Below are positions 18,537 through 27,348 of a DNA stretch of 64,000 nucleotides, in pieces; within the stretch, counting starts at the first letter, position 1; each line of letters starts with the position of its first letter. The notes under the pieces are model-generated. The model did not search any database, was not told where the DNA came from, and saw nothing but the letters and a program-made list of their open reading frames with translations. The position numbers and the translations under genes were made by a program. The DNA is from Aeromonas tecta. GTDB lineage: Bacteria > Pseudomonadota > Gammaproteobacteria > Enterobacterales > Aeromonadaceae. The stretch is from positions 124,323 through 188,322 of the forward strand of contig NZ_CDCA01000022.1 of NCBI RefSeq assembly GCF_000820185.1, in the 5' to 3' direction.

Positions 18537-19631
18537 CTAGCGTGCCTCGTCTGTGTTGGGATGGGGATAAGGGGTGAGCACCAGCTCACTGAGCGCCACC
18601 AGCAGGGCCAGCAGCAGGCCGAAGGTGCCGAGGATGCCGAGCACCCCCTCTGGGCCCCAGGCTATCTGGTAGAGATAGACGCCGGCCCCGTATTTGGGGG
18701 CGAGCTGCCCCTGGATCAGTACCAGCCAGCGCAGCCCCCACACCAGGTGCAGGGAGAGCAGCGCCAGCCCCCACAGCCGCCAGGGCTGCGCGCGGCGGGC
18801 TACCCTCCCCACCAGCATCAGGGCACCGAGCAGGCAGAGGGTCAGCAGCAGCCAGCGGGCCGCCAGTTGCCAGCTGGGATCGAGCCGGTAGAGCGCACTC
18901 GCCTCCGCCGCCGAGGCGCCCCCAAATAGGGCCCAGCCCAGCAGGGAGAGGGCGAGCAAGGCGAGGGTCCAGCGGCTCTGGCGCAACAGGGTCGACTCTG
19001 TCTTCTCACGCCAGCCCGCCAGCACTCGGTTGAGCAGCAGCAGGGCGCTCTGGGCTCCCAGCAGGGCGCTGATGACCAGCAACCAGGGCAGCCAGGGCGT
19101 GTGCCAGAGCGGGCGCGCCGCCACCACCATGGTCTCCAACCCCGTGTAGAGGGCGATGCTGAGCCCGCTTAAAACCGCCAGCAGGGAGAGCGGCTTGAGC
19201 CAAACTTGCCCCGACCAGGTGCCCAGACAGAGCAGCCGGGCGAGGCGGGCCATGGCGTCATCCCCTTGGCCGCGGCTGGCCAGGGCTGGCCTGAGCAGCG
19301 ACCAGCCCAGCAGCATGGAGAGCAGGCTGAACAGCGGCAGCAGATAGGCGCCGTACCACATGATGGAGCTGAAGCGGGTCTGGGCGTAGAAGTGCCAGGC
19401 CCGGGCTGGCTGGTGCAGATCCGCCGTCAGGGCGATGGGGGCCACCACCCCTGCCCCCATCATCAGCACAGCCGCCAGGGTCTGCAGCCGCTTGTCCGGT
19501 GCCTTGCGCCACTGATCGGCAGCGCCGAGCCAGAGGGCGCCGTAGGCGAGGCCAATCAGGAAGAAATATTGCACCGCCCAGGGCAGCCAGGTGATGGGCT
19601 GATCCGGGGCCAGCAGTTCGTTAATGGTCAT
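18537..19631 (-). CDS. ttrC: Tetrathionate reductase subunit C (NrfD-type quinol-oxidising membrane subunit)
   Basis: The 364-residue polytopic membrane protein is of the NrfD/PsrC type, with about nine hydrophobic helices and no haem-ligand pattern. The N-terminal part (ITWLPWAVQYFFLIGLAYGALWLG) matches that family. TtrC passes electrons from quinol to TtrB. Its start codon overlaps the end of ttrB by 11 bp, and its stop abuts ttrA, so the three are one operon. Confidence 0.93.
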   Translation of the reverse strand: MTINELLAPDQPITWLPWAVQYFFLIGLAYGALWLGAADQWRKAPDKRLQTLAAVLMMGAGVVAPIALTADLHQPARAWHFYAQTRFSSIMWYGAYLLPLFSLLSMLLGWSLLRPALASRGQGDDAMARLARLLCLGTWSGQVWLKPLSLLAVLSGLSIALYTGLETMVVAARPLWHTPWLPWLLVISALLGAQSALLLLNRVLAGWREKTESTLLRQSRWTLALLALSLLGWALFGGASAAEASALYRLDPSWQLAARWLLLTLCLLGALMLVGRVARRAQPWRLWGLALLSLHLVWGLRWLVLIQGQLAPKYGAGVYLYQIAWGPEGVLGILGTFGLLLALLVALSELVLTPYPHPNTDEAR

Positions 19632-20403
19632 GGGCTATCTCCTTGCCATCGTCGGTCAGCAGGGTGCGCAGGGCCGGGTTGCCGTCGATCTTGCTGACGA
19701 AGGCCTCGTCCATGCCGAGATAGAAGACCCTCGGCTGGGTATGGGCCTCGGGCTTGAGCACCTTGAGGGCCGGCTCGTGCTCGCGCAGCAGGCGGCTTAT
19801 CTGGCTCTCGGGATCGTTCAAGTCGCCAATGATGCGCGCCTCACCGACGCAACTCTCCACGCAGGCTGGCAGGAGCCCCGCCTCCAGCCGGTGGGCGCAG
19901 AAGGTGCACTTGTCGGCGGCGTGGGTCTCGTGGTTGATGAAGCGGGCGTCGTAGGGGCAGGCCTGCATGCAGTAGCCGCAGGCGACGCACCAGTCGTTGT
20001 TGACCACGACGATGCCGTCGTCCCGCTGGAAGGTGGCGCCGGTGGGGCAGACGTCGAGGCAGGCGGGCTCGGCGCAGTGGTTGCAGAGCCTCGGCAGCAT
20101 GAAGAGGGACGCAGGGGCCTCCAGGGCCGCCACCTCGCTCACCTCGTACTGGCTGACCGTGGTGCGAAACTGGCCGAGGGGGGGCTGGTTCTCGATGGTG
20201 CAGGCGACGGTGCAGGCCTGACAGCCGACGCAGCGGCGCAAGTCGATCAGCATGCCGTAACGCTTGCCGGGATCGCCCCGGCCTATGGCTGGACGGGCAC
20301 CTGGGGCATGGCGCGGGCTCCGGGCTTGAGCGACGGGGATCAGGGCCGCCCCGGCGGTGATGGCGGCAATGCCGGATAACAATCGGCGCTTGCTGGGCTC
20401 CAT
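19621..20403 (-). CDS. ttrB: Tetrathionate reductase subunit B (four [4Fe-4S] electron-transfer protein)
   Basis: TtrB carries electrons from TtrC to TtrA in the periplasm. The 260-residue product has a Tat signal in SKRRLLSG followed by a hydrophobic Ala-rich stretch. Four Cys clusters typical of DmsB/NrfC-like ferredoxins follow: CVGCQACTVAC, CNHCAEPACLDVCP, CVACGYCMQACP and CTFC with LLPACVESC. The frame opens at 20568, but ATG at 20403 is chosen because AAGGAAGAG is well spaced and the Tat signal begins there. It is the first gene of the operon, divergent from ttrS. Confidence 0.95.
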   Translation of the reverse strand: MEPSKRRLLSGIAAITAGAALIPVAQARSPRHAPGARPAIGRGDPGKRYGMLIDLRRCVGCQACTVACTIENQPPLGQFRTTVSQYEVSEVAALEAPASLFMLPRLCNHCAEPACLDVCPTGATFQRDDGIVVVNNDWCVACGYCMQACPYDARFINHETHAADKCTFCAHRLEAGLLPACVESCVGEARIIGDLNDPESQISRLLREHEPALKVLKPEAHTQPRVFYLGMDEAFVSKIDGNPALRTLLTDDGKEIAHDH

Positions 20404-20483
20404 GGACTCTTCCTTCTGCTGGCTTGCCCAGGGGGCAAGCGTGGGGATGAGCCATTGTCCCCGGCAGAAAAATCCGTCTCTAT

Positions 20484-20497
20484 TGTGGTTTTCCACA
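20484..20497. promoter_or_regulatory. Inverted repeat, possible TtrR site between ttrB and ttrS
   Basis: TGTGG-TTTT-CCACA is a perfect 5-bp inverted repeat lying in the 228-bp divergent ttrB/ttrS intergenic region, 81 bp upstream of the ttrB start. FixJ-type regulators bind inverted repeats. No published TtrR consensus is being matched here, so the assignment is positional inference. Confidence 0.35.
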
Positions 20498-20511
20498 TAG
20501 CGGGGGCCCCC

Positions 20512-20525
20512 TTGATCCAGCGCAA
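20512..20525. promoter_or_regulatory. Weak FNR-like site upstream of ttrB
   Basis: TTGATCCAGCGCAA has a perfect left half of the FNR consensus TTGAT-N4-ATCAA, and the right half matches at three of five positions. Anaerobic FNR control of ttr is known in Salmonella. The match is weak. Confidence 0.3.
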
Positions 20526-20631
20526 GAAAAGCGGCGGGCCTCTGGCCGAACTGTGACGGGCCCCCCATTGCACACCCGACAGGGGGTCAAGCCGGGCCCT
20601 GATACCCCTCCCGGTGATAGACTGGCCGCCT

Positions 20632-22515
20632 ATGTTCGCGCCCCTGTTCCTCCAACCCTTGCCATCATTCCGGTTCCGGCGGCTGAGCTGGCTGCTGTCC
20701 GGCCTGCTGCTCTGGCTGATGGCCCTGCCCGCTTTGGCTGCGTCCGAGCCGAGCCAGCCCGTGCCCGTATCTGCCCAAGCAGAGCCGGTGCGAGTCGGCG
20801 TGTTGGCGACTCGCGGCCTCCCCCTCGCCCGGCAGCAGTGGCAACCGCTGATGGGCTGGCTGGAGCAGAGGGTGCCGGGTCAGCACTTCGCTCTGGTGCC
20901 GCTGGAGCTCGACGGGCTGGCCGAAGCCGTCGCCGATGAACGGATCGACTTTGTCATCACCAACCCAGGTCAGCTGGTCAGCCTGTCACGCCAGTATCCC
21001 CTCGCCTGGCTCGCGACCCTGAGGAGCCCGGATGGGGGTGACAACCTCGCCATCGGCGCCGCTCTGGTGGTGCGCGCCGACGCCCCCTTCCAGGGCTGGC
21101 GGGATCTCAAGGGAGAGGCGGTCGCCGCCGTATCTCAGGAGGCCTTCGGTGGTTATCTCGCCTACCGTTTCGAGGCCTATCAGCAAGGTGTGCGGATAGA
21201 TGACTTCTTTTCAGCGATAAACTTCACCGGATTCCCACTGGATAGACTGATCTCCCAGCTGCAAAGCAAGGCGGTGGCCGCCGCCATAGTGCCGGTCTGC
21301 CAGCTCGAACGCATGGTCCAAGAGGGCAAGATTGCCTATGCGGATTTTCGGGTGCTCGACCAGCAGGCCGTCACCAGCCTCGGTTGCCAGAGCTCGACCC
21401 GGCTCTACCCGAACTGGTCTCTCGCGAGCACGGAGCGGGTCTCCCCCGCACTGGCGATGGCGGTCACCCGCGCCCTGTTCGCCCTGCCCCCGGACAGCGA
21501 GGTTGCCCGGGCCGCCGACTCGGCGGGCTGGACTGTGCCCACCAGCCCCCTCGCCATCGATCGCCTGCTCAAGGAGCTGGATCGCCACCCCCTGCAGAGC
21601 CCCTGGTGGCAGGAAGCTTGGCACTGGCTGCGCCAGCATCAAGAGTGGGGCTGGGGTGCCCTGCTGCTGCTGGCGCTGCTCGGCGGCCACCACCTGCTGC
21701 TGCAACATCTGTTCAACCGCAGCCAGCGGCGACTGCTCAAGGCCCGCCACCGGCTCGATGAGCAGGCGCGCCAGCTCGAGCAGGCCCGACGCCTCGCGGA
21801 GCTTGGCGAGCTCGGCGCCAACATGGCCCACGAGATCAACCAGCCCCTGACCGCCATCGCCGGCTACAGCCAGGGCGCCCTGCGGCGCATCGCCAAGCGG
21901 GAGCAGGCGGCACAGGATCCGGCCCTGACCCTGGCCCTGGAGCAGATAGGCCAGCAGGTAGAGCGCATCAGCCAGACCATAGGGCGGCTGCGATCCCGCT
22001 GGCAGAAGCGGCCCCGCAGCCCGGAGCCCACGGATCTGGTGGCGCTGATGGCGCGGCTGACGCCGCTGCTGGAGCAGATGCTGGCACCGCTCGGTGTCGA
22101 GCTGATCCTCCGCTGGCAGGGCCAGCCACGCCATCTCCTGCTGGATGGCACCGGAGTGGAGCAACTGCTGGTGAACCTCGTCAAGAATGGCGCCGAGAGC
22201 GCGGCGCAGGCCGGCGCCCAATCAACGGATGCCCCCAGGGTCGAGCTGCGAATCGCCTTCGAGCCGGATCGGTTGCGGCTGGAGGTGCAGGACAACGGCC
22301 CCGGCCTCACGGCCTCCCAGGCCCAGCTGCGGCAGGCGTTTTACAGCAGCAAGGCCGATGGCATGGGGCTCGGCCTCGCCATCTGCCGGGACGTGGTGGA
22401 GTTTCACCGCGGCCACTTCAGCCTGAGGGACGCCCAGCCCCGAGGCTGCCTCGCCCGGGTCGAGCTCCCCGTCACGCCACCGGAGGCCGATGCCTCCCAC
22501 CCCTCGAGGAACTGA
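20632..22515 (+). CDS. ttrS: Tetrathionate sensor histidine kinase
   Basis: TtrS detects periplasmic tetrathionate and phosphorylates TtrR. After a signal/membrane segment (residues about 10-37) comes a PhnD-like periplasmic binding domain of about 270 residues beginning VRVGVLATRGLPLARQQW. A second transmembrane helix follows (WGWGALLLLALLGGHHLLLQ), then a coiled linker. The kinase core has the H-box LGELGANMAHEINQPL, N-box LLVNLVKNGAES, and G-boxes DNGPGL and GMGLGLAICRDVV. ATG at 20632 is preferred, and an in-frame GTG at 20614 is an alternative. Only 1 bp separates its stop from ttrR. It is divergent from ttrBCA. Confidence 0.93.
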   Translation: MFAPLFLQPLPSFRFRRLSWLLSGLLLWLMALPALAASEPSQPVPVSAQAEPVRVGVLATRGLPLARQQWQPLMGWLEQRVPGQHFALVPLELDGLAEAVADERIDFVITNPGQLVSLSRQYPLAWLATLRSPDGGDNLAIGAALVVRADAPFQGWRDLKGEAVAAVSQEAFGGYLAYRFEAYQQGVRIDDFFSAINFTGFPLDRLISQLQSKAVAAAIVPVCQLERMVQEGKIAYADFRVLDQQAVTSLGCQSSTRLYPNWSLASTERVSPALAMAVTRALFALPPDSEVARAADSAGWTVPTSPLAIDRLLKELDRHPLQSPWWQEAWHWLRQHQEWGWGALLLLALLGGHHLLLQHLFNRSQRRLLKARHRLDEQARQLEQARRLAELGELGANMAHEINQPLTAIAGYSQGALRRIAKREQAAQDPALTLALEQIGQQVERISQTIGRLRSRWQKRPRSPEPTDLVALMARLTPLLEQMLAPLGVELILRWQGQPRHLLLDGTGVEQLLVNLVKNGAESAAQAGAQSTDAPRVELRIAFEPDRLRLEVQDNGPGLTASQAQLRQAFYSSKADGMGLGLAICRDVVEFHRGHFSLRDAQPRGCLARVELPVTPPEADASHPSRN

Positions 22516-22516
22516 T

Positions 22517-23125
22517 ATGCCGAGCCCCCCCCAGCTTCCCCTCTATCTGGTCGACGACGACAGGGCCGTGCTCGACTCCCTTGGCTTCATGCTGGAGAGC
22601 TGCGATCTGGCGCTCAGCTGCTTTGACGATGGGGAGCGCTTCCTCGCCGAGGTGGCGCTCCATCAGCCCGCCTGCCTGATCCTGGATTGCCGCATGCCCG
22701 GGCTGTCGGGCCCAGAGCTGCAGCAGCGGCTGAAGGAGGCACAGAGCCCCATCGCCATCCTCTTTCTCACCGGCCACGGGGACGTGCCCCTGGCGGTGGA
22801 ATCCTTGAAACAGGGGGCGGTCGACTTCCTGCAAAAACCGGTGCAACTCGCCCCCCTGCTAAGTGCCATCGAGCGGGCCTGGCAGGCCACGCAAGCGACG
22901 GCGACCCACCTTGAGCACCAGCGTGCCTACCGTCGCCTCACCCCCCGCGAGCACCAGCTGTTGCAGCTCATCGCCCTGGGCCACAAGAACCAGCAGATAG
23001 CGCAGGCGCTCTGCATCTCGGTGCGCACCGTCGAGGTGTGCCGCGCCAGCCTGATGCGGCGGCTCGAGGTCGACTCCCTGGCCGAGCTGATGCTGCTCTA
23101 TGCAGACGTCCATTCGGCGCCCTGA
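22517..23125 (+). CDS. ttrR: Tetrathionate response regulator (FixJ/LuxR type)
   Basis: The 202-residue response regulator has an N-terminal receiver domain (LVDDDRAVLDS, phospho-acceptor Asp in LILDCRMPGLSG, conserved Thr in LFLTGHGD and Lys in LQKPVQ). Its C-terminal LuxR/FixJ helix-turn-helix is LTPREHQLLQLIALGHKNQQ and on. When phosphorylated by TtrS it should activate ttrBCA transcription. The start at 22517 is one base after the ttrS stop. The frame itself is open from 22490 inside ttrS. Confidence 0.93.
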   Translation: MPSPPQLPLYLVDDDRAVLDSLGFMLESCDLALSCFDDGERFLAEVALHQPACLILDCRMPGLSGPELQQRLKEAQSPIAILFLTGHGDVPLAVESLKQGAVDFLQKPVQLAPLLSAIERAWQATQATATHLEHQRAYRRLTPREHQLLQLIALGHKNQQIAQALCISVRTVEVCRASLMRRLEVDSLAELMLLYADVHSAP

Positions 23126-23239
23126 TAACGGGGAGCCATCCGGCCAAAAAATGGGCACTCCGTCGGCCGCCGGACACAAAACGCGATGAGATCACACACT
23201 TGGCGGCGCTATGGGGGTATGGTGCCCTCCTGCCTTTCT

Positions 23240-23257
23240 CAGGGTCAGTTGACCCTG
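23240..23257. promoter_or_regulatory. Perfect 18-bp inverted repeat upstream of pepE
   Basis: CAGGGTCAGTTGACCCTG has 8-bp arms around a two-base centre and ends 25 bp before the pepE ATG. No T-run follows, so it looks like an operator or a leader hairpin and not a ttrR terminator. Confidence 0.5.
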
Positions 23258-23282
23258 CGCCTTTCGATATCTAGGAGTCATT

Positions 23283-24023
23283 ATGGAACTGCTTCTTCTG
23301 AGCAATGGTAAAGCCAGCGAACACCCGGGCCTGCTCGGCTGGGCCCGGGATCGGGTGCAGAGCCTGCTCGCCCGCAAACAGGTCAAGCGCATCCTGCTCA
23401 TCCCCTATGCGGTGATCCGCAGCGACTGGGATGCCCGCGCCAATGAGCTCGGCGAGAGCCTGGGGGTCGAAGCCATCAGCATTCACCAGTTCGATGACCC
23501 AGTGGCGGCCATCAATCAGGCCGATGCCATCTTCATCAGCGGTGGCAACACCTGGCGCCTGAACCAGCTGCTGCACGAATATGGTCTGGTCGTGCCCATC
23601 CAGCGCGCCGTGCGTGAACGTGGCGTGCCCTATGTGGGCTGGAGCGCCGGCTGCAACGTGGCAACCCCGAGCATTCGCACCACCAACGACATGCCGGTGT
23701 GCAACGCCGCCGTGTTGCCGGCCCTCGGCCTCTTCCCGCAGCAGATCAACCCCCACTATCTGGATGCCAGCATCAGCGGTCACATGGGGGAGACCCGGGA
23801 CGAGCGCCTCGCCGAGTTCTGCGCCATCAACCCGAGCGAGCACGTGGTGGCCCTGCGCGAGGCCAGTCTGCTGCAGATTAGCGGTGAGAGCAGCAGCGAG
23901 ACCATCGAGTACTGGAGCGCCCGCGGCGAGGGCTTCAAGATCTTCAAGCACGGCGAGACGCCCCAGGAGTTTATGGATGCCACTCCGCTGGCCGGGCTGA
24001 CCCCCTTCGCCCCCAAGTGCTGA
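23283..24023 (+). CDS. pepE: Dipeptidase E (alpha-aspartyl dipeptidase, family S51)
   Basis: The 246-residue cytoplasmic enzyme hydrolyses dipeptides with an N-terminal aspartate. The nucleophile Ser121 lies in GWSAGCN, and ISGGNTWRLNQLL supplies the conserved oxyanion region. INPHYLDASISGHMGETRDERLAEF matches the family signature near the catalytic His. TAGGAG is well spaced before ATG 23283. An unusual perfect inverted repeat lies just upstream. Confidence 0.95.
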   Translation: MELLLLSNGKASEHPGLLGWARDRVQSLLARKQVKRILLIPYAVIRSDWDARANELGESLGVEAISIHQFDDPVAAINQADAIFISGGNTWRLNQLLHEYGLVVPIQRAVRERGVPYVGWSAGCNVATPSIRTTNDMPVCNAAVLPALGLFPQQINPHYLDASISGHMGETRDERLAEFCAINPSEHVVALREASLLQISGESSSETIEYWSARGEGFKIFKHGETPQEFMDATPLAGLTPFAPKC

Positions 24024-24059
24024 TGCGGCCTTGAACCAGCCCAGCCACTGCGCACAAAA

Positions 24060-24089
24060 AAAGAGGGATGGCTCAGGCCATCCCTCTTT
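24060..24089. terminator. Bidirectional terminator between pepE and emrB
   Basis: A 13-bp perfect stem (AAAGAGGGATGGC / GCCATCCCTCTTT) with loop TCAG has A-run and T-run flanks. Confidence 0.9.
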
Positions 24090-24156
24090 CGTTGTCCAAC
24101 TCTTTTATCCAAGCCTGCTCGTTAGGCCGTCCCCTCGGCAGAGGATGGCCTGAGCC

Positions 24157-25695
24157 TTACTCCAGGATCGCCATCTCCTCCTTGTTGCCACCCCGCTTGG
24201 GAGCCTTGAGCAGCAACACCAGTGGGATGGCGCACAGACTGACCCACATCATCAGCCGGAAGTCCTGCAGGTAGGCGAGCAGGCTGGCCTGACGGGTCAC
24301 CTCGCCGTTGAGCATGGCGAGCCCCTTGGGCGCCATCAGTGCCGCCACCCCCATCCCCTGTTGCAAGCCGGTATTGAAGGGATTGATGTAGGAGGCAAAC
24401 GCCTCGTGGTTCATCTGGGTGCGCTGAGCCAGATAGGTGATCACCACAGAGATGCCGATGCTGCTGCCGATGTTGCGCACCAGGCTGAACAACGCCGTCC
24501 CCTCGTTACGAAAACGCGGTGCCAGGGTCGCGAAGGTGATGGTCGACAAGGGCACGAAGATGAAGCCGAGCCCCAGCCCCTGCACTATGCCGGTGCGCAC
24601 TATGTCCCAACTGCTGATGTCGGTGTTGAACAGCGTCATCTCCCACATGGAGAAGCTGGTGAGCAGCAACCCAAGCAGGATCAGATAACGGACATCCACC
24701 CGACCCGACAGCCGGCCGACCAGCATCATGGCGAACATGGTGCCGACCCCGCGCGGTGCCAGCAGGTAGCCCACATCGATAACCGGATACCCCATCAACC
24801 CCTGCATGAAGGGCGGCAGCAACGTCATGGTCGCCAGCAAGATGATGCCGACGATGAAGATGAACACCAGCCCGACGCTGAAGTTGCGGTCCTTGAACAG
24901 GGCCGGCTCTATGTAGGGATGGGGGTGGGTGAAGATGTGCACCACGAACAGGTAGAAGGCCATCACCATCATGATGGTTTCGACCACTATCTCCCGGCTG
25001 GAGAACCAGTTCTGGGATTCCCCCCTGTCCAGCGCCATCTGCAGCGCCCCTATGCCGATACTGAGCAGGGCAAAGCCCAGCAAGTCGAAGCGGCGACTGG
25101 CATCGAGCTTGGTCTCCTCGATGAAGGCGGCGAGCCCGAACCAGGCCAACAGACCGAACGGCAGGTTGATGTAGAACACCCAGCGCCAGTTGTAGTACTC
25201 GGTGAGCCAGCCACCCAGCGACGGCCCGAGGATGGGGCCAACCATGACCCCTATGCCCCACATCGCCATGGCGGAGCCGTGTTTCTCCGGCGGATAGGTA
25301 TCGAGCAGCACCGCCTGGGAGAGCGGCACCAGACTGGCACCGAAGATCCCCTGCAGCAGACGGAACAGCACTATCTGCTCCAGGCTCTGGGCCGCCCCAC
25401 ACAACATGGAGGCGACGGTGAAACCCGCCACCGACCACATGAACAGGCGCTTTCTACCGATGCGGGATGAGATGAAACCGGTCAGCGGCATGAAGATGGC
25501 CGCCGCCACTATGTAGGAGGTGAGCACCCAGGAGATCTGGTCCTGGGTCGCGCCCATGGCGCCCTGCATATGGGGCAGGGCCACGTTGGCGATGGTGGTA
25601 TCCAGCGCCTGCATGATGGTGGCCAACATCACCGACAGGGTGATGAAGACGCGACGGGAGCCTTGGTCGGCCTCCTCTGTGCCTGAAGTCGTCAT
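24157..25695 (-). CDS. emrB: DHA2-family MFS multidrug efflux permease (EmrB-like)
   Basis: The 512-residue, 14-helix major facilitator has the DHA2 signature LDTTIANVALPHMQGAMGA in helix 1 and motif C in GIGVMVGPILGPSLGGWL. It would work with the adaptor encoded upstream and an outer-membrane TolC-type channel to export drugs or other toxic compounds. The frame opens at 25761, but ATG at 25695 gives the family N terminus. Its start is 1 bp beyond the emrA stop. It is the last gene of marR-emrA-emrB. Confidence 0.93.
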   Translation of the reverse strand: MTTSGTEEADQGSRRVFITLSVMLATIMQALDTTIANVALPHMQGAMGATQDQISWVLTSYIVAAAIFMPLTGFISSRIGRKRLFMWSVAGFTVASMLCGAAQSLEQIVLFRLLQGIFGASLVPLSQAVLLDTYPPEKHGSAMAMWGIGVMVGPILGPSLGGWLTEYYNWRWVFYINLPFGLLAWFGLAAFIEETKLDASRRFDLLGFALLSIGIGALQMALDRGESQNWFSSREIVVETIMMVMAFYLFVVHIFTHPHPYIEPALFKDRNFSVGLVFIFIVGIILLATMTLLPPFMQGLMGYPVIDVGYLLAPRGVGTMFAMMLVGRLSGRVDVRYLILLGLLLTSFSMWEMTLFNTDISSWDIVRTGIVQGLGLGFIFVPLSTITFATLAPRFRNEGTALFSLVRNIGSSIGISVVITYLAQRTQMNHEAFASYINPFNTGLQQGMGVAALMAPKGLAMLNGEVTRQASLLAYLQDFRLMMWVSLCAIPLVLLLKAPKRGGNKEEMAILE

Positions 25696-25696
25696 A

Positions 25697-26764
25697 TCAA
25701 CCTCGGAGTGACCAGCCCAGCAGATTGCGCTGATGGCCGGTATCGATTTCGGCAGTGGCACTCAGGCCCGCACGCAGCGCAGGCTGATCGGCCACCTCTT
25801 GCAGTCGGATCCGCACCGTGACGCGCTGGGCGATCTTGACCCAGTTGCCGGTGGCGTTCTGGGCCGGGATCACCGAGAACTCGGAACCGGTCGCCGGACT
25901 CAGGCTCTCGACCACCCCGGTCCAGTGTGCGTCCGGGTAGGTATCCACACTGATATTGACCGTCTGACCCGGCTGGACATGGGTCAGCTCGGTCTCGGTG
26001 AAGTTCGCCTCAACCCAGGGCGTATCGGTCTCCACCAGCATCATGGCAGTCATCCCCACAATCATGTACTGGCCCGGCTTGGGCAGCTGACTGGCGATGC
26101 CGTTGGCTGGGGCGTAGACGGTGGTACGCGCCAGATCCAGTTTGGCCTTGGCCAGACCGGCGGCGGCTTCCTGATAGGCGGGCTGCTGCTCGACCGGCAG
26201 GTTCACGTTGCCGCTGAGGGAGGCCTCGATCTTCTTGAGCCCCTCTTCCAGTGCCACTTGCTGCTGGGCGGTCTGGATGGTGAGCTGACGCGCGTCATCG
26301 TAGTTGGCGGTGGAGGTGAAGTGCTTGGCCACCAGATCCGCCTGACGACGCTCTTCTTTCAGGGCATAGGCATGACGGGTACGGGCCACGTCGATCTCGG
26401 CCTGCTGGCCGCGATAACTGGTCTGCAGCGCCACCAGATCGGTGCGAGCCTTGGCGAGTTCTGCCTCGGCCTTGGCGACCGCCACATGGAAGGACTCGGG
26501 ATCCAGCTCGAACATCGGCTGGCCGGCCTTGACCTGGGCATTTTCGCCGACGTACACCTTGGCCACCCGGCCCAGCACCTCGGTACTGATGGGCACCTTG
26601 TCGGCCTTCACGTAGGCGTTGTCGGTCTCGACATAACGGCCGCCCAGCATATAGATGGCACCGACGCCGAGCAGGGCCAGCGCCGGCACGACCACCAGCA
26701 ACAGCAGGCGGGTCCGGCGGCGGTTGGTCACCGGCTTTTGGGGAGAGGGAGATTCGGTATTCAT
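25697..26764 (-). CDS. emrA: HlyD-family efflux periplasmic adaptor (EmrA-like)
   Basis: The 355-residue adaptor has a short cytoplasmic N terminus, one membrane anchor (residues about 17-40), a beta-barrel and biotinyl-lipoyl half motif (YVETDNAYVKADKVPISTEV, then VGENAQVKAGQPMFELDPE), a coiled-coil hairpin (about residues 90-190) and a C-terminal barrel with the FTETELTHVQPGQTVNISVD segment. EmrA homologues bridge the permease to TolC. ATG at 26764 is preferred over the upstream in-frame ATG at 26779. Confidence 0.93.
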   Translation of the reverse strand: MNTESPSPQKPVTNRRRTRLLLLVVVPALALLGVGAIYMLGGRYVETDNAYVKADKVPISTEVLGRVAKVYVGENAQVKAGQPMFELDPESFHVAVAKAEAELAKARTDLVALQTSYRGQQAEIDVARTRHAYALKEERRQADLVAKHFTSTANYDDARQLTIQTAQQQVALEEGLKKIEASLSGNVNLPVEQQPAYQEAAAGLAKAKLDLARTTVYAPANGIASQLPKPGQYMIVGMTAMMLVETDTPWVEANFTETELTHVQPGQTVNISVDTYPDAHWTGVVESLSPATGSEFSVIPAQNATGNWVKIAQRVTVRIRLQEVADQPALRAGLSATAEIDTGHQRNLLGWSLRG

Positions 26765-26800
26765 AGAAACGCTCCGCATTTAATGCTGATAAAAATAAAA

Positions 26801-27229
26801 TTAATAGTTAGAAAGATTGTCACGCAGGGTCTTGAGAGCATCACAAAGGGAGCGGGTCGCCGCCTCCCCCAGCTCACCGATGGCGTGTTGATGCACCACT
26901 TCGGAGGCTTGCTTGATCTTCGCAAGATAGGGCTCTGCCACTTCAGTCAGATAGAGCTGATAGGCTCGTCTGTCGTGGGGATCACTGCGCCGCTCCACCA
27001 GGCCGTTCTCGGCCAGCTGATCGAGCTGACGCGCCAGGGTGATGGGCTGGATGTCCAGCCGCTCGGCCAGCTCCACCTGACGGATCCCCTCGCTGCGGGC
27101 GATGTGGACCAGCACACGCGCCTGGGCCAGGGTCAGGCAGCTGCCTTCCAGCTGCTTCTGGAACTGGCGACGCATCTGGCGTTGCACGTCGCCGATCAGG
27201 AATCCGAGGGTATCCGGTTGTTTATACAT
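26801..27229 (-). CDS. MarR-family transcriptional regulator
   Basis: The 142-residue winged-helix repressor has the recognition segment QVELAERLDIQPITLARQLDQLAENGLVERR and the wing DPHDRRAYQLYLT, which includes the conserved DxRxxxxxLT pattern. It is the first gene of the operon with emrA and emrB, so it most likely represses its own operon and is released by an exported compound. An in-frame TTG lies three codons upstream, and ATG at 27229 is preferred. Confidence 0.93.
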   Translation of the reverse strand: MYKQPDTLGFLIGDVQRQMRRQFQKQLEGSCLTLAQARVLVHIARSEGIRQVELAERLDIQPITLARQLDQLAENGLVERRSDPHDRRAYQLYLTEVAEPYLAKIKQASEVVHQHAIGELGEAATRSLCDALKTLRDNLSNY

Positions 27230-27245
27230 AGTAGCCAATCCATAT

Positions 27246-27258
27246 AGTAAGCTTTACT
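27246..27258. promoter_or_regulatory. Possible MarR operator between marR and fumC
   Basis: AGTAA-GCT-TTACT is an inverted repeat in A/T-rich DNA, 17 bp upstream of the marR start. The position suits autorepression of marR-emrAB. The 5-bp arms make this a modest claim. Confidence 0.4.
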
Positions 27259-27348
27259 TATTATATATTGAATACAGGTTTATGCAAACTGGCCTCGGCC
27301 GCCGTTTATGGTCATGCTAGGGAACACCCAATCGGCAGGAGAGCACAG

